Assembly (NCBI GenBank): GCA_014621425.1
Contig: JAANBB010000312.1
Coordinates: 1 to 48,935, forward strand
Direction of reading: 5' to 3'
Length of the DNA: 48,935 nt
Source of the DNA: Cylindrodendrum hubeiense
Lineage: Eukaryota > Ascomycota > Sordariomycetes > Hypocreales > Nectriaceae
Position 1 is the stretch's first letter. Each line of letters starts with the position of its first letter. Shown here one piece after another: positions 11,589 through 23,081 of the stretch. The notes beneath the pieces were generated by a model. That model was not told the DNA's origin, ran no database searches, and saw only the letters and a list, made by a program, of their open reading frames with translations. The position numbers and the translations under genes are program-made.

Positions 11589-11969
11589 TTAGGCAGCACC
11601 GGGGTTGGGGTTCATCTGTTGAAGGAGTCAGCGCTCCTGTTCCTCCCAAAGGCATCGCAACGCAAAGCGTTCTGCTCACCTTTCTCTTGCCACCGGTCAG
11701 GGTGACGTTGACGAATCGTCGGGTGTACTTGAGGCGCTTGAGAGCACGGCCCTTGGGGACCTTAGCCTTCTCCTGGGCCTCAACCTGTAGGGCGGGATGG
11801 TTAGTGATCGCGGTCGTCGGAACGGGATGGGAGGGAATCGAGGAATCGTACTTTGGGGGTCTGAGACTTGACCTTGCCTGTGGAAATGTCAGCAACGATG
11901 GACAACGAGCATCACGAAAAATGGGGGCAACATACCGGCACGGGCGAGAGATCCGTGAACTTTACCCAT
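11589..11969 (-). CDS. RPS30: Ribosomal protein eS30
   Basis: A component of the 40S ribosomal subunit. Four exons on the minus strand: 11969-11936, 11877-11852, 11784-11680 and 11615-11589, totalling 63 residues, the usual fungal size. The start [20 protein letters not shown], the basic middle ([20 protein letters not shown]) and the end [15 protein letters not shown] match the family closely. As in other fungi, it is made without the N-terminal ubiquitin-like fusion seen in animals. Introns are 58, 67 and 64 nt; the four-exon structure in under 400 bp is typical of highly expressed fungal ribosomal protein genes. A TCACGTGA site lies 106 bp upstream of the ATG. Confidence 0.95.
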
Positions 11970-14900
11970 GGTGATTGATTTGGTTGGTGATGTGGATGAT
12001 GAATCGACGACGGAGGCGTACCAAAGATTTTTGGGGAATTTGGCAAAGGTTGTGGGCTCAGCGGGAAACGGCCATCACGTGAGCGGGGACACGATGCCCT
12101 GCCGGATAAAATTTCCCCGACGGTTGCCAGTGGCTTAGGTAATCCAGTTGCCCCACTTCAGCTTCAGCCCTCTTCTCGACCATGTTGCGATCTGGAGATG
12201 GGTGCAGCTGCTCCGATACTGTAAGAATTGAAAGATCAAATATTCAATCCTGTGAGGGGTGGCTTCCGATTTCTATGTCCTTCCACCGCCACTTTCGAGG
12301 CACATGAAAATACAACGCTGTAGTGGTGGGTAGTGGGACACTCAAGCTATGTGACAGACACCAAGCTGACCACGATGAGAACAACTTCGTAGTTTTGGTA
12401 GATATTCATTCGAAGTTCAAGTTGGCCATAAAAAAGTATCAATGTCGGCTTATCTCTCGCATTCACTTTATTGGCTTGTTCTTATGAGGCTGTGATGGGG
12501 TTGCAGTCTTGAAGGACGGTTACATTGCGCCTCACCTAAGCATGACGACTTGATGCGTAGGGCTCGAAAGCCCGATGTCAGAGTGGACTGCAAGTCGAGA
12601 AAATTATCCTTGATGTTTTTTGAACCTATTCTTTTACAATCGAGCGATAATCCTTGTCATTTAGAATAGTGAGTGGTTCGTGAATGGTGAGTGACTGTTC
12701 CCACGGACGCTCGTCAGCTTTTGGGCGATGCATGGCGCCTACCCGTCAAAGAACAAAACCCTTTGCCATGCGAACTATCGATCGAACCACAAGAACCCTA
12801 GTGAATTTAAATCATGGATAAGACGAGATCATGCAGGTCAATGTGACGCGTCTCCTACGTATCCTAGAAAACGTGGCCCGCAGGGACGTAAGGATGCTTG
12901 AGTACAAGTTATATGTACCTGGTGTACCTTTAACCACGGGGATTGCTCATCTGAGTAGCCTGTGAGAGATCTGAGAATGTGTTTTAGGATCGTTGTACGG
13001 TTTGGTAGTGTGGTCATGACGATGAGTTTATAAAGGATCGACCTGTCAATTCTACACATGATTTAGACAACTACTTCTTAAGTTAGTACAAGATCTATTT
13101 GCCCATGATTTGAGAAGCGACAATCCATGACGACAAAGACTTCTCGGCAAATAATATAAAGATTGTCTCATCAAAGAAGTGATCATGCATAGAAATAAAG
13201 AAGTGGTCATCCGAAGCAACTCTGTTTGACGATCGCGGACCTTGGTCGGTGAGGTTTAGGGTAGGTCTGCACGAACGCACGCCACCAACAGCAAGTGGTG
13301 TGGAGGGGAGGGGCTCGAAACCGGTTAGCCCCGCACTCACTCAGGCTAACCACCGCATGCTTCTCTCATGTCAAAAACCTCTTCGGCGGGACTTATCTTC
13401 AAAAGGGCAAGGCATTCGCCGGTTTAGGCCGTTAACGAGACGATATGCTAGACGAGCTCATGATAACGAGCCGTTACGAGAAGCGGCCCACCCCAAACGA
13501 GCGCTGGAGGAGGGGCAATTGTTGTCTATTCTAATTAGAGACTGAATCAGCAGGGTTCCGCAGTCACTTTTGCCGCTGCCAGAATAATACGAGGCGATAC
13601 GGAGGTTCGCGCAGACAGGAGATCAACCCCCCACTCGCGCGGCGCCGATCACGACGTGCTGCATCCAAAGGATCAGGCACCGTCTGCCGGGTTCCGACTT
13701 GTCATGTTCTAGTGTCTTAGCTGGCGGTGGTCCTTCACCGGTCTGTATGTCGAAGAATACGGCCGTCATTTGCGAGCACGAACGACGGGTTTCCCCCCGC
13801 GACGGCCCGTGGAGAATGGCGATAAACTGCCGGACAGACTTGTCTGGGATTGATGGGGATTGATGGGGATCGTCGTCATCGCCATCGTCATCACCGGGCA
13901 TCCCTGTGAGGAGCCGCTGACACTGACCCATCCATCCACCGGAGCTGCAGGCCACACCACACCGCATCAGCAAAGGCTCTGGGCTTCTCCCATGCACGGC
14001 CCGTCCCCAGGATGGACTAGCACGCAGCAACACGAACAGCACAACACCACGCCTCACCACTTCGAATCACCTCGCATCGCCTTGCAGCGCCTTGCAGCTC
14101 CGCATGCAGCAGCTAGATTGGTTTGCCCTCGCCAAGGTCTCACTTTTCAGGCGAGAACGGTTTATTATTGAAGTAAAACCGGGTTGGGACTGGACGAAGC
14201 ACGCATCGCATGACTGGGGTCGATCGGCACCTATGATGTACGCTCTATAGGCGGCTGGCCCTCCACCTCGTGCTCTCTCACTGGGATGTAGTTCGTTTTC
14301 CAGCTTCAGCGGCTGGACACTTCCAGCTCGGATGGCTTCCGAGAACCGAACTCCGGTGGTCTAGAAGGCGCCAATCCAGCCACTGCTCGGGCCCGGACGT
14401 GCCGTCTATCCAATGTTCGTCTATAATTGCCCCCTCCATTAACCTGACCTGCGGTCTCGTCTGCACCTGAGATGGTGTCATTCCCATCCACCACACGGAG
14501 CGGCGTTGCCCTACGAGCATCCCACCTCCCCGTTGCCATCCTACTTTTGCCCTCCAACATCTTGTCCTCTGACCACCCTTTAGTCGCTGACCTCTTATAT
14601 TCTGCACGCTTATCCTTGTTCATAGACTGAGAGAGACATCGCTCTGTGCCAGAAGCCGGAGAATTGAATCAGAATCAGACTTGGAAGCATAGAATTCCAC
14701 CGGTCTATCCGCGTAAATACCGTACGAATACCGGGGAATCCAGAACAATCCCAAGATAGACGACGGTAGTGCTATTTTTGGAGCGCCCCTGCTCGGTCGC
14801 CTATATCTGGGACTGGGGCATGCCAGGCGGCGCGGGGCCTCGTCCCCTCCACTGTAAACGTCCCCTGCAAGCCACAAGGACCACTGCAGCCCGCCGTGTA

Positions 14901-16239
14901 GATCGTGCCATTGGCGCGGCGGTGCGCTGAGGGATGGATGCCCGCCGCTGAGCATGTCGCCCAGCACCCAATCGCTGAGGATCCTGGATCAGCCACACTG
15001 ATTCTTAGTGCCCTCCCTGTCAGTTCGTATTCACTCGGCCGATTAAGCCTCCAAGCAGTGGCGGCCAACCTCCAGCTTCATTCAGCTGCTCTCCAGCTCT
15101 AGCTCCAACTTTAGCTCTGCGGTAGCTGATGCGGGCCACGCTCTAAACGTGCCTGTCCGGCAGCAACGACACCAGAATCGGGGAAGCGAGGCCTGCCATC
15201 ACCCCATGAAGGCCCATCAAGGCGCGCGGGGCTCGAAAGATGCAAGTGTTGGTGACCGGAAAATTAGGGCTGGTGGGGGTACGAGATGGTCCGTATATAG
15301 GGCCTAGGTGAGCTAGAATGCGTGCTGTACTACCCAGTAAGCCCCTGTAAGCGACCTGCCCAACAGTCTGCTGATGGTGCGCCGTACCTAAATTTGCCAA
15401 GTGGAAAGGGCCGTCATCCCGCATCCCGCATCCCGCATGCCGGGAACACCGCTGCTCAGCTGGCGGGGGGGTAGGCGGGCGCCAGGCAAAAATAAAGGGC
15501 ATCGGGATCATGGATCTATCAACGGGACAAAGAGTCTCGGCAGAAATGAGTAGGAGTAACAGGTCACTTCCATTTGGTCTTTAACCCCCAACAGGCTTAA
15601 TCCTGGTTGTTGTCTTTTCTCCCATTTCTCCGTCTCCCGCCCAACAAGTTGCTTGCAAGGAACTCCATTCTTCCTCTCGTCTCTCCAACCTGTTCCGCAC
15701 TGCTCTGTTTTCCTGTGCCTTGCAGCATTGTCGTATCACCAGCTTCCCTCCCCCATCACGCGATTGGGCTTATTACCGCCGGCCTCTTCTACCCTCGCCT
15801 CCCCTTCACCTGTTTGTTGTCCACCGCTTCTTTTCTTGGGCGAATCACTGTCTATTGTTCACCACTTGTTTCACGCTGCCTCCCACTCTTCTACCTCGTT
15901 CGTGTGTCTTCACTGCGACCAGGTCCGCCAAGAAGAAGGGAAAGAAGGAGGATTATGAGAATAAGGGAGCCGAAAACAAATACCTGCACCGAAACGATAA
16001 CCTGCCACCAACCCCTCTAATGGACTGTCGCCTTTGGAGCCCCAAACAATAACACACACCCGCCCGCCAACCACATTACTCACTCGCACAAGTGCTTCCG
16101 CGTCTGCAATCCGTCCCGCACACGAAACATCAACAAAACATTCGCTGCATCTTTCGCATGCCTCAGGTCGCCTCGCACGTCATAAGCACCTGGTTGGTAG
16201 CTCGATCGCGGATCATCTCGGTATCGCTCTAAGTAAGCC
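11970..16239. other. 4.3-kb intergenic region, eS30 promoter and 16240-gene leader
   Basis: No gene is supportable. The left end is the eS30 promoter with TCACGTGA at 12075-12082. The middle (12.2-15.5 kb) has only fortuitous frames, a direct repeat of TGATGGGGAT at 13851-13870, and a CATCCCG repeat near 15415-15435. From about 15600 to 16020 the plus strand is strongly pyrimidine-rich, as expected for a promoter and long 5' leader of the gene starting at 16240. Its open frame of 137 codons at 15607-16020 has composition dictated by that bias. Confidence 0.5.
12075..12082. promoter_or_regulatory. TCACGTGA octamer before eS30
   Basis: The same palindrome as before Y14, here 106 bp upstream of the eS30 ATG. 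In Candida albicans, Cbf1 is known to bind ribosomal protein promoters; whether that holds here is inference. Confidence 0.5.
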
Positions 16240-19200
16240 ATGCCTGGAGCCGTCCAAACCCAGGGCCGTTCGCGGTCCAACAGCCTACAGCGTATGCTCG
16301 AGCTGGAGAAGAAGATGGTGGTAAGTAATTTCTCATTCTCATTCTCATTTCCTGGCCAGAACACCCATACTCATGCGTCTTGGTTTAACATAGATCCATC
16401 GAGCCCAAAGCTCAGCATACAACTCTCACCAATCGTCTCAGTCTGGCTCTGTCCCCCCGAGTCCGGCTCCCCAACCTCGCCGCTTCGAGCTGGTACCAAA
16501 GGATGGCAAGAAGGCACCTCCGCCCGTTCGAAACTATGGCCCGGTACCACCACCGCTGTTTTCCAACACCGCCCCTGATGCTGCTGCAGAATCACCAGCT
16601 TCGATTCAACGAAAGCCAGTAGCCAAGGATCCCGGTCACTCGAGGAATGCATCGGTCCCGGCGGGGCACGGCCATAAGACGGTAGCCTTTGCCTTCCCTC
16701 CGGACGTCGAAGAAGATAGATCAGTCTGCCAGTCACCCAGCTGGGAGGCATATGGCCGTCGTAAGCTGGAGAAGAAGGAGAGAAAGGTGGAAAAGAAAGA
16801 AGAGAAGAGAGAAGAGAAGCGAGAAGAGAAGCGAGAAGAGAAACGAGAGGAGAAGCGAGAGGAGAAGCGAGGGCGAGAACAAGAAGTCAGGGAAGAGAAA
16901 CCCCGCGGAAGACGTCTGAGCAAGGCGCCACCGGTCTCTCTGGCTACGCAAGGACGAAGCCAAACCGACCCGACGAGCCCCTCGAAGCAGAAGACTCGGT
17001 CTTCTAGCCTCCTGGGAGGTTCGATTGGGAGCAAAGACAGCAAAGATGTCAAGGATGAACCAGTGGAAAAACCCAAGCGAGGTCGATCAGGCTCGCTGAC
17101 CTCGGCCATCCGAAACTCCTTTGAGATTCGTCGCGGATCTTGGGACCAGACCAGCGCCTCAGGCTTCCTCGGCGGCGTTAAGTTGGAGAAGAAGAAGCAA
17201 GATTTTACACAGGAAGTCATGGACGACCAGTCCAAGGGAAACAACAAGGTCCATCCTGCCTTGCGAAAGTCGTTCTTTGGATATGGCTCTTTTACACCGC
17301 TCAAGACTCCGCCCCAGCCTGACTCGGACAAAGAGGCAGATGCGCGGCGTCGAGCGTACCCGCCAATCTCCATTCAGACATCATCGGCGAGGAACCAAAC
17401 CATGTTGTCGCCTGTATCTCCGTCCAGGCGGGACTCCTCCAATATCTATCTGTGGAGTGCTCGTGACAAGAAGAAGGCAGCCTCAAAGGCAAGTGAAGAA
17501 TGCGCCGTGGCTGACACCGACGATGAACTGGACCAAGTAACCAACAATGAGTCACCCACCGAGGAACCAATTCTGGTTAAGGAGACAAGCCTCACCAGAC
17601 GGGGTGGGCTTCATATCAAGACGGGTCCTCCCGCTGCTCTTGAAGCGAAGATCTCCTTGAGAGATCTAAATCGAGACAAGGCAGCTAATGGAGACGGCAC
17701 CGTCAAGCCGCTCAATATCCCTGATAAGGCCCATAGCTCAAAGGCGCCTGAAGTTTCATCACCGGACACCCAATCCCAAAGGACCGCCGCCACCGACCAA
17801 ACTGACAAGACGCCCTACCCCCCGTCATCAAACAAGACTCGGCCGAGACATGGATCAACAGCCTCTGCGTCATCTAGCCGCCCGGAACCCCCAAGGAGAA
17901 GCTCAAAGAGAAACTCCCTTGGTTTACTGGGGCGGTCACAGCCTTCACAGTCTCCAACGGAAGCCAATAAAGACGAGCCGGCTCGGGCTTCCAAGGAGTC
18001 TCTCCGCCCACGCCTAGACAGGAAGCCTTTGTTAATCACGAAACCATCCAGTGAGAGGCGAAATGCTACCCCACCAAGCATTCGGTACGAGAACACCGCA
18101 CCAGGTGTTCGCCCGACACCATTCCCTGTGGAGTCCCCGACGTCTCCAAACTCGAAGTGGAACTTCAAGGATTCTGCTAGATCCACCTTCGGGCGCGGAA
18201 GCAGCTCACAGACATCGATCTCACCGGTGTCGCCCACGAGCAGCTCCTCTAAAGGAAGATATTCGCCGACCGTCCTAGCAAGTCCTCTTAAGAACGAGAC
18301 GATTGCACCGTCCCGAACATATGCTCAAACGACGACGAAGCAGACGGACGCCGATCCTGTCTCGTCGCAGATAAAGATCTCTCGGCGCCTCGCCGAGCAC
18401 ATAGCCCCAGCGACGGCGCTGCCTACGGACACTTGGAGGCCCACAACAAGCTCATCCGATTCCTCATACTCGGACGCTCTCCAGTCTGCATCGACCCCGA
18501 GCACTCCTGACACCTCGCCACCTCAGTCTGACTCGGAACATTCTTCGAGGATGGTGGGAGGGAAGCAACCGCTGAACCAATACAGCCCTTGCTGGTCTGC
18601 AGCTAGTTCGCCGCAGTTCCCCCCGTGTGATCGATTTCAGCTCTCCGACTCGCCTCAAACCGACGAGGATCTTGACCCGATCGAGATCGCTGCAAAGAAA
18701 GTGATGGAGGCTTTCACACACGCGAACCTCCGAAGCCCAGCACGCAATCGACATGACTTGGATTCTTCCGTTGAAAGCAGCATGGTGTCGACTCCAATAC
18801 AGGCATCACCTAGGCTGAGACACAGGGAGAAGAGTAAGGGTCGCTTGAGGCCTTCTGAGCTACATACGGACAACATGCCTCAGCGCTCTCGTCCAAAGGC
18901 ATCTAAGAGCACGCCGAATTTGGACGGGCGTGGACATAGGACAACGTCGTCTGTCCCAGAATTCTCGACGAAGCCGAGCCGTAAAGGCGGACCCCAAGGG
19001 GGCGACCATGTCGGAAAGTTGTTTGTGGTGTGCTGCGAATGCAAGCGCTACCACGACCTTCCCATCAAGCTGTACAGGGCGATGGCGAACCCCGAGGGTG
19101 TATTCACATCTTCGGAGACGATGGGTTTCGAGGGAAAAGTTTCCATGACTGTGAAATGCTCGTGGTGCGAGCATGAGATGAGCACCAAATGCTGCCCCGG

Positions 19201-19240
19201 AGTGTCAGGCATACTGGCGATTAAGGAGAGATTGCATTGA
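16240..19240 (+). CDS. Large disordered protein with EEKR repeat and C-terminal Cys-rich domain
   Basis: Function unknown. Exons 16240-16320 and 16394-19240 (GTAAGT donor, TTTAACATAG end) give 975 residues. The N-terminus has a short charged helix (SLQRMLELEKKMV). A highly charged Glu/Lys/Arg repeat of the unit EEKR follows, encoded at 16799-16870, likely a single alpha-helix. About 700 residues of Ser/Pro/Thr/Arg-rich, probably phosphorylated and disordered sequence come next. The only compact part is the last 75 residues: CCECKRYHDLP, then a spacer, then CSWCEHEMSTKCC, a paired CxxC arrangement that could bind zinc. It resembles the C-terminal domain of uncharacterised fungal proteins, but I cannot name the family. 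ATG 16240 follows a long CT-rich leader. No membrane segment or signal peptide is visible. Confidence 0.8.
16799..16870 (+). repeat. Coding 12-bp repeat (EEKR units)
   Basis: About six imperfect copies of GAAGAGAAGCGA encode consecutive Glu-Glu-Lys-Arg units inside the disordered protein gene. Copies differ only at synonymous G/A positions, suggesting repeat expansion under protein-level constraint. Such repeats often vary in number between strains. Confidence 0.75.
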
Positions 19241-19677
19241 TAAGATGCCTCCTGAGTTGAACTGTTTTTGTTTTGTTTCCGTTCCTTTGAAATATCCAGT
19301 TTCTGGCTACGAAGCCGCACATAGTGGCACACTGCACGACGCACTAATTTTCCTTAAGCTATCTATGTTGGCTACGTTTGATGGGTGCTGGAAGGGAAAA
19401 GCTCTTTGGCATTCAATATTCCCCTTTTGCGTTTGAGTATGGAGGAGGTTGATTTTACTCACTATATACCCAACTGGTTTGGGTTACAACGTTGGCAGTG
19501 GAGGCGAGGTTCTGTACATGGCTTTACGAAATAATTCGAATGACTTGATGACTATAATGAATTGAAAACATTATAATATCTGCAAGCCCTTTGATCATAA
19601 AAACTGTTGTACTGGTGAAATTTGAGGGTTACGTCAACCTATTTCTGGAAGTCATGATGTACTTCTGTGGAGTTGGT

Positions 19678-19685
19678 TGACGTCA
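19678..19685. promoter_or_regulatory. CRE-type palindrome TGACGTCA
   Basis: A perfect ATF/CREB-type bZIP site, 617 bp upstream of the NTF2-like gene start. It overlaps one arm of an inverted repeat whose other arm (19631-19639) carries a second ACGTCA core. Regulatory role is inferred. Confidence 0.4.
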
Positions 19686-20065
19686 CTTTCTGGCTTCCCA
19701 TTTGGGCCAAAATTGCGACGAGTGTTTAGCGCTTTTCATTTACTACGTAGTAGTAAATTCTCTCAACTTGACAGACCGATTTTCTCTATTATCGGGTTTA
19801 AATGATGTCTGTATCTGCCGTTGGTGAGCAGGCGAAGCGGGGGTGGTGTGCGCAATTCGTCGTGGCAGCGGAAAACGATACGAGTTCGTCGGCGCTGTGT
19901 CACCACTACCATGGGGCGAGATGACGGTCGCGAACGGCTGCATCATGATGGAATCGCTTGAAGCAGGCGAACACTTCTGCAGAGCCCTGCAGCTTGTTTT
20001 CCCCTCCCAGGTGATTGCCCCAGAGTGTGGCCGATGCCACTTTCTGGTTTGCTGATGCACATCGC

Positions 20066-20073
20066 TGACGTCA
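20066..20073. promoter_or_regulatory. CRE-type palindrome TGACGTCA
   Basis: A second perfect copy, 229 bp upstream of the NTF2-like ATG, with a further ACGTCA core at 20169-20174. Fungal Atf1-type stress regulators recognise this sequence. Confidence 0.45.
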
Positions 20074-20301
20074 AAGGTGACAGGGATCCGGATGTGGTGG
20101 TTTCCAGGTTTCCAGTGTAACTCGCCCACGACACTCATTGAGATGATGATATCAAGACTTGGGAACCTACGTCAGTCAGATTTGCTGGATTTATTTTCTC
20201 CCAAATTTCCCATTATTCTGCTGCCATCAAAACAACAACCACGAAATCTTGACCCTTGCAAGAAGTCTTCTCTATCATCCGTGACGAATACAATCATCAA
20301 C

Positions 20302-20718
20302 ATGTCCGACTCTGAACCAACAGCCGGGACTATCCGCTTCCGCAACAAGGAGGGCACCATGGACGCCGTGGCCCTCCTCTGGCGTGGCCTCTGCGACAAG
20401 CCGAAGACGCTCCGCAAGTACATCACCCACGACGCCGTGCTCGCCGAGCCAGATCGGGAAGTCTACTCGCCCAGGACCGAGCCGACGCTGAAGGAATACC
20501 TCGAGGACTCGTACGAGCCGTGGACGGCCTACAAGATCCACGGCGACCCGGACTTCGTCGAGGTCGATATGATGGCCTCGACTGTCACGTACCGCGTCAC
20601 CGCGTGGCGTCTCAAGCGCGGCGAGATGGTTGCGACGGAGGGCATGTGCTCGAGCACGTTTAGGCAGGGGCCCGGTGGGGATTGGAAGTGCTGCGTTCAC
20701 CACATGGCCCAATTCTAG
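20302..20718 (+). CDS. NTF2/SnoaL-like small protein
   Basis: A single-exon, 138-residue protein with the features of the NTF2-like fold (SnoaL or DUF4440-type). It has an N-terminal amphipathic helix (MDAVALLWRGLCDKPKTLRKY), a TEPTLKEYLEDSYEPW segment, and alternating beta strands (FVEVDMMASTVTYRVTAWR; GEMVATEGMCSSTFRQ; WKCCVHHMAQF). Such proteins range from cyclases and dehydratases to non-catalytic stress proteins, so substrate cannot be inferred. ATG 20302 is preferred because it follows an A-rich leader (CAATCATCAACATG); the frame is open further upstream but has a different composition. The coding part is clearly more GC-rich at third positions than its flanks, supporting a real gene. 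CRE-type sites lie upstream. Confidence 0.75.
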   Translation: MSDSEPTAGTIRFRNKEGTMDAVALLWRGLCDKPKTLRKYITHDAVLAEPDREVYSPRTEPTLKEYLEDSYEPWTAYKIHGDPDFVEVDMMASTVTYRVTAWRLKRGEMVATEGMCSSTFRQGPGGDWKCCVHHMAQF

Positions 20719-21613
20719 AGATATAAGATGGTCGGGGTTTGCCGTGGGAAAGGGGAAACTTGTAAGGAATAGCGTGGACGGGGTTGGGATATGACGGCGT
20801 TTCGTTTGGTGCGGCTCTAGCAACGACTCTCGGCGATGATGTTATTTTACGTTATGCCATGCATCTTCATATTCTTCGGGGCACACTCTACGGCTGGTGC
20901 TGACGTGATGGGGTTAGTTAGACTATGCCAAGATGTAAACCTCAATTCGCAATCAAAATGATGGCTGTCAGGCGTCGCCCGAAGCTCCCTCGGGCGACTC
21001 GGCTTTCGTGAAAGAAAACTGAGACGAGATCTCTTCCCCGCTCGCCCATGCTATCATGCCAAGCGCCAAGGCTTCTAGTCCATTCCACGACCCATCCAAA
21101 GAAGATTCGGCTGCAGGGTTATCTCTCATCGAGTCTATATTTGACATGATGCTTGGGCAAAGATACTCTTGTCCCCGCCTCGGGGTCTCGGGTAATGCAA
21201 GTCCGCGGAGCGGGGAGGATGTCTCAACAGACATGCTCGTCTTGTGTGTGAGCCCAGATATGGTGCACACTCGTTCGTAGATTAGATCAGCTTGGCAATG
21301 AAGTTGAAATGTACCTCTTGTTAGACTGAGGCTCCGTATAGCCTATAGCCATTCATCTGGATGTACTGTAGTCGTTGCAGACATTAGTGACAAGGTGTAA
21401 GGATAGAGCCGGACCGAGATAACCGTTTAAAACGGCAACTTTGTGTGCCTGAGCACTTCATGTGTCCGGGGCGGGGTAAGCAGGCGTCAGTGACACAATA
21501 ATGATTCCAGAAAGTGCAATTGAATCGAGCCTTGGCAGATCCTTCAGGGTAACAGATGGTCCGGGGTTGGTTGTGCACATTGCCGAGCATCGAGGTGACT
21601 CTTGGAAGCCTGC

Positions 21614-21860
21614 TTATCTAGACCCTGGTTCAAAGGTCTTGTCTCCCTCCTGCATCTGCATCAGCAAAATTTCTGCATAGAGATTGGACTTGGCTTTGTC
21701 AAGGTTTTCCTTGGCTTTTTTAAGGTCGTCCTTGGCGACGTTTCTCCAGCCGGTTGGGACTTCGTCTGCCCCCCGATCTCTCCTCTTTCTCCGTTTTGAT
21801 GGGCTCAACTGACTCAAGTAGATTATTCTTTCGTTTCAATTTGGCATTCTGGGAGGTCAT
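21614..21860 (-). pseudogene. Possible frameshifted small coiled-coil protein
   Basis: Two minus-strand frames look protein-like but do not connect. The first starts at ATG 21860 (MTSQNAKLKRKNNLLES). The second covers the 3' part, with an amphipathic Lys/Glu-rich helix (DDLKKAKENLDKAKSNLYAE) and the end LMQMQEGDKTFEPGSR, but has no ATG of its own. They overlap between about 21720 and 21817, next to a near-duplicated TTGAG(TCA)GTTGAG. This would fit a single frameshift or a missed intron. No family is recognised and it may be chance. Confidence 0.2.
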
Positions 21861-23048
21861 GTCGTCGATGTTGACCAGTAATCGATATCTCAGGCCTAAC
21901 AAGGCCAATGCTCTTGAAATGGTTCTCTCAACCCCGACAGAGAGAAGCAACAATAATAATTGTGGACCCTGCAGTAATGCTTTGTTTTGGGAAGGAGGTG
22001 CGTGTTGCTGATGAGTTTTCTTGTTCCCCGCAGTCTTGTCATACTGCATCCCACGCCGATGTTCTTGGCGTTTGGGACTGATGGAGACGGACGGTTCCGC
22101 AAAGGAACGGTCGATTCCGCGCCACTCAGCTGGAGTCTGAGGCTCTATTTGGAAAGCGCCTTGTCAACGCCATGACTTCTTCGCGAGCGGTTGGTCAACT
22201 CATGACAGTGACCGATTGATAAGCTTGAGCGTTGGGCTTGAATGCGGGACTGGACAATACTTTCAACGCATTGACGGGAAAGACTCAAGCTGACCGGCAC
22301 GGTCCCGCCTAAGTGGCTCCTGTTTGATGCTGCCTAAAGGATTGATCGACCGGGTTAGTAAATTCTGCCTCGTCACGATGCCAACAAGGACGAAATCCTG
22401 CATACCCTTCCCCCAGAACTAGCCGAGAAAACCCGAGACAACAATGTTCGCGTCCAGAGTGCGTCCGTTGCGGTGGTCTAGACGGTCTCCGATGCAGCTA
22501 CGACATCGTTAAGAAAGCCTTCAAGCCAGCTCGGATAAGTCGGCGCCCGGCAGATGCCTTCAAGCAGAGCGAGAGCGAGTGAGAGACTAAGAGGGAACGA
22601 GTGTTGGCCAGTTCCCCAGTAGTTGTCTGCCGTGTGGAACTGGGGAAACCTTGCAAGGTATTCTTACTTTAGAATGCTGATGTTGTTGGCTGTTGTTGGG
22701 CTCGTTGGCGGCTGAGGGACCATTCAACTCGCAAAGTTGTGTCGAGGGGGAAGAGCTTTAATGCCTGCCCTTGGCGAGATTGAGCGGCTCTCCCAAGGCT
22801 CCCGTTTGATTGAAATGGAAATGCCAGTATCAATGAATCCATGGCTTCATCTGCGTATACACTTGCTCGCCGTGGTCTGGATCTACCACCTAGTCGCAAG
22901 GTAGGTATAATGGCAAGGGACGGGAGTATCCGAGAGATACTAGCCTCGCATCTTCATGTTCTGGACTCGACACTGGCGCTTTTGGCTTCTTGGGGGCCCC
23001 ATCATCAGCCCATCCCCAGTTTCCGGTTTCCAAGTTCCCGTCTCCGGT

Positions 23049-23081
23049 CTCCAGTCTGACTCCAGTCTGACTCCAGTCTGA
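23049..23081. repeat. 11-bp tandem repeat, three copies
   Basis: CTCCAGTCTGA is repeated exactly three times head to tail. It is followed at once by CTGGAG, so the last copy can pair with the flank as a short inverted repeat. Noncoding. Confidence 0.7.

Larger units (their letters stand above)
19241..20301. other. Intergenic, promoter of the NTF2-like gene
   Basis: Holds the 3' UTR of the 16240 gene and the upstream region of the 20302 gene. It contains a hairpin-capable inverted repeat at 19738-19758 (9-bp arms, GTA loop), a 9-bp inverted repeat at 19631-19639 and 19675-19683, and four ACGTCA cores at 19631, 19680, 20068 and 20169. Two of the cores are full TGACGTCA palindromes. Confidence 0.55.

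Noticed and set aside
11161..11895. 244-codon minus-strand open frame across the eS30 locus
   Set aside because: It includes eS30 exon 3 but then reads through introns and past the true stop in another frame; the four-exon eS30 model explains the conserved part fully.
13290..13350. tRNA-like segment on the minus strand (GGTTTCGAGCCCC near a TTAGCCTGAG stretch)
   Set aside because: The T-loop has an extra base, stems do not pair properly and no acceptor stem can be formed.
15607..16020. 137-codon frame before the 16240 gene
   Set aside because: It lacks an ATG at its start, and its Leu/Pro/Ser content is dictated by the pyrimidine-rich leader.
16636..17373. 245-codon minus-strand frame with Ser/Phe/Leu repeats
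   Set aside because: It is the antisense of the EEKR repeat and the disordered coding region; the plus-strand gene is better supported.
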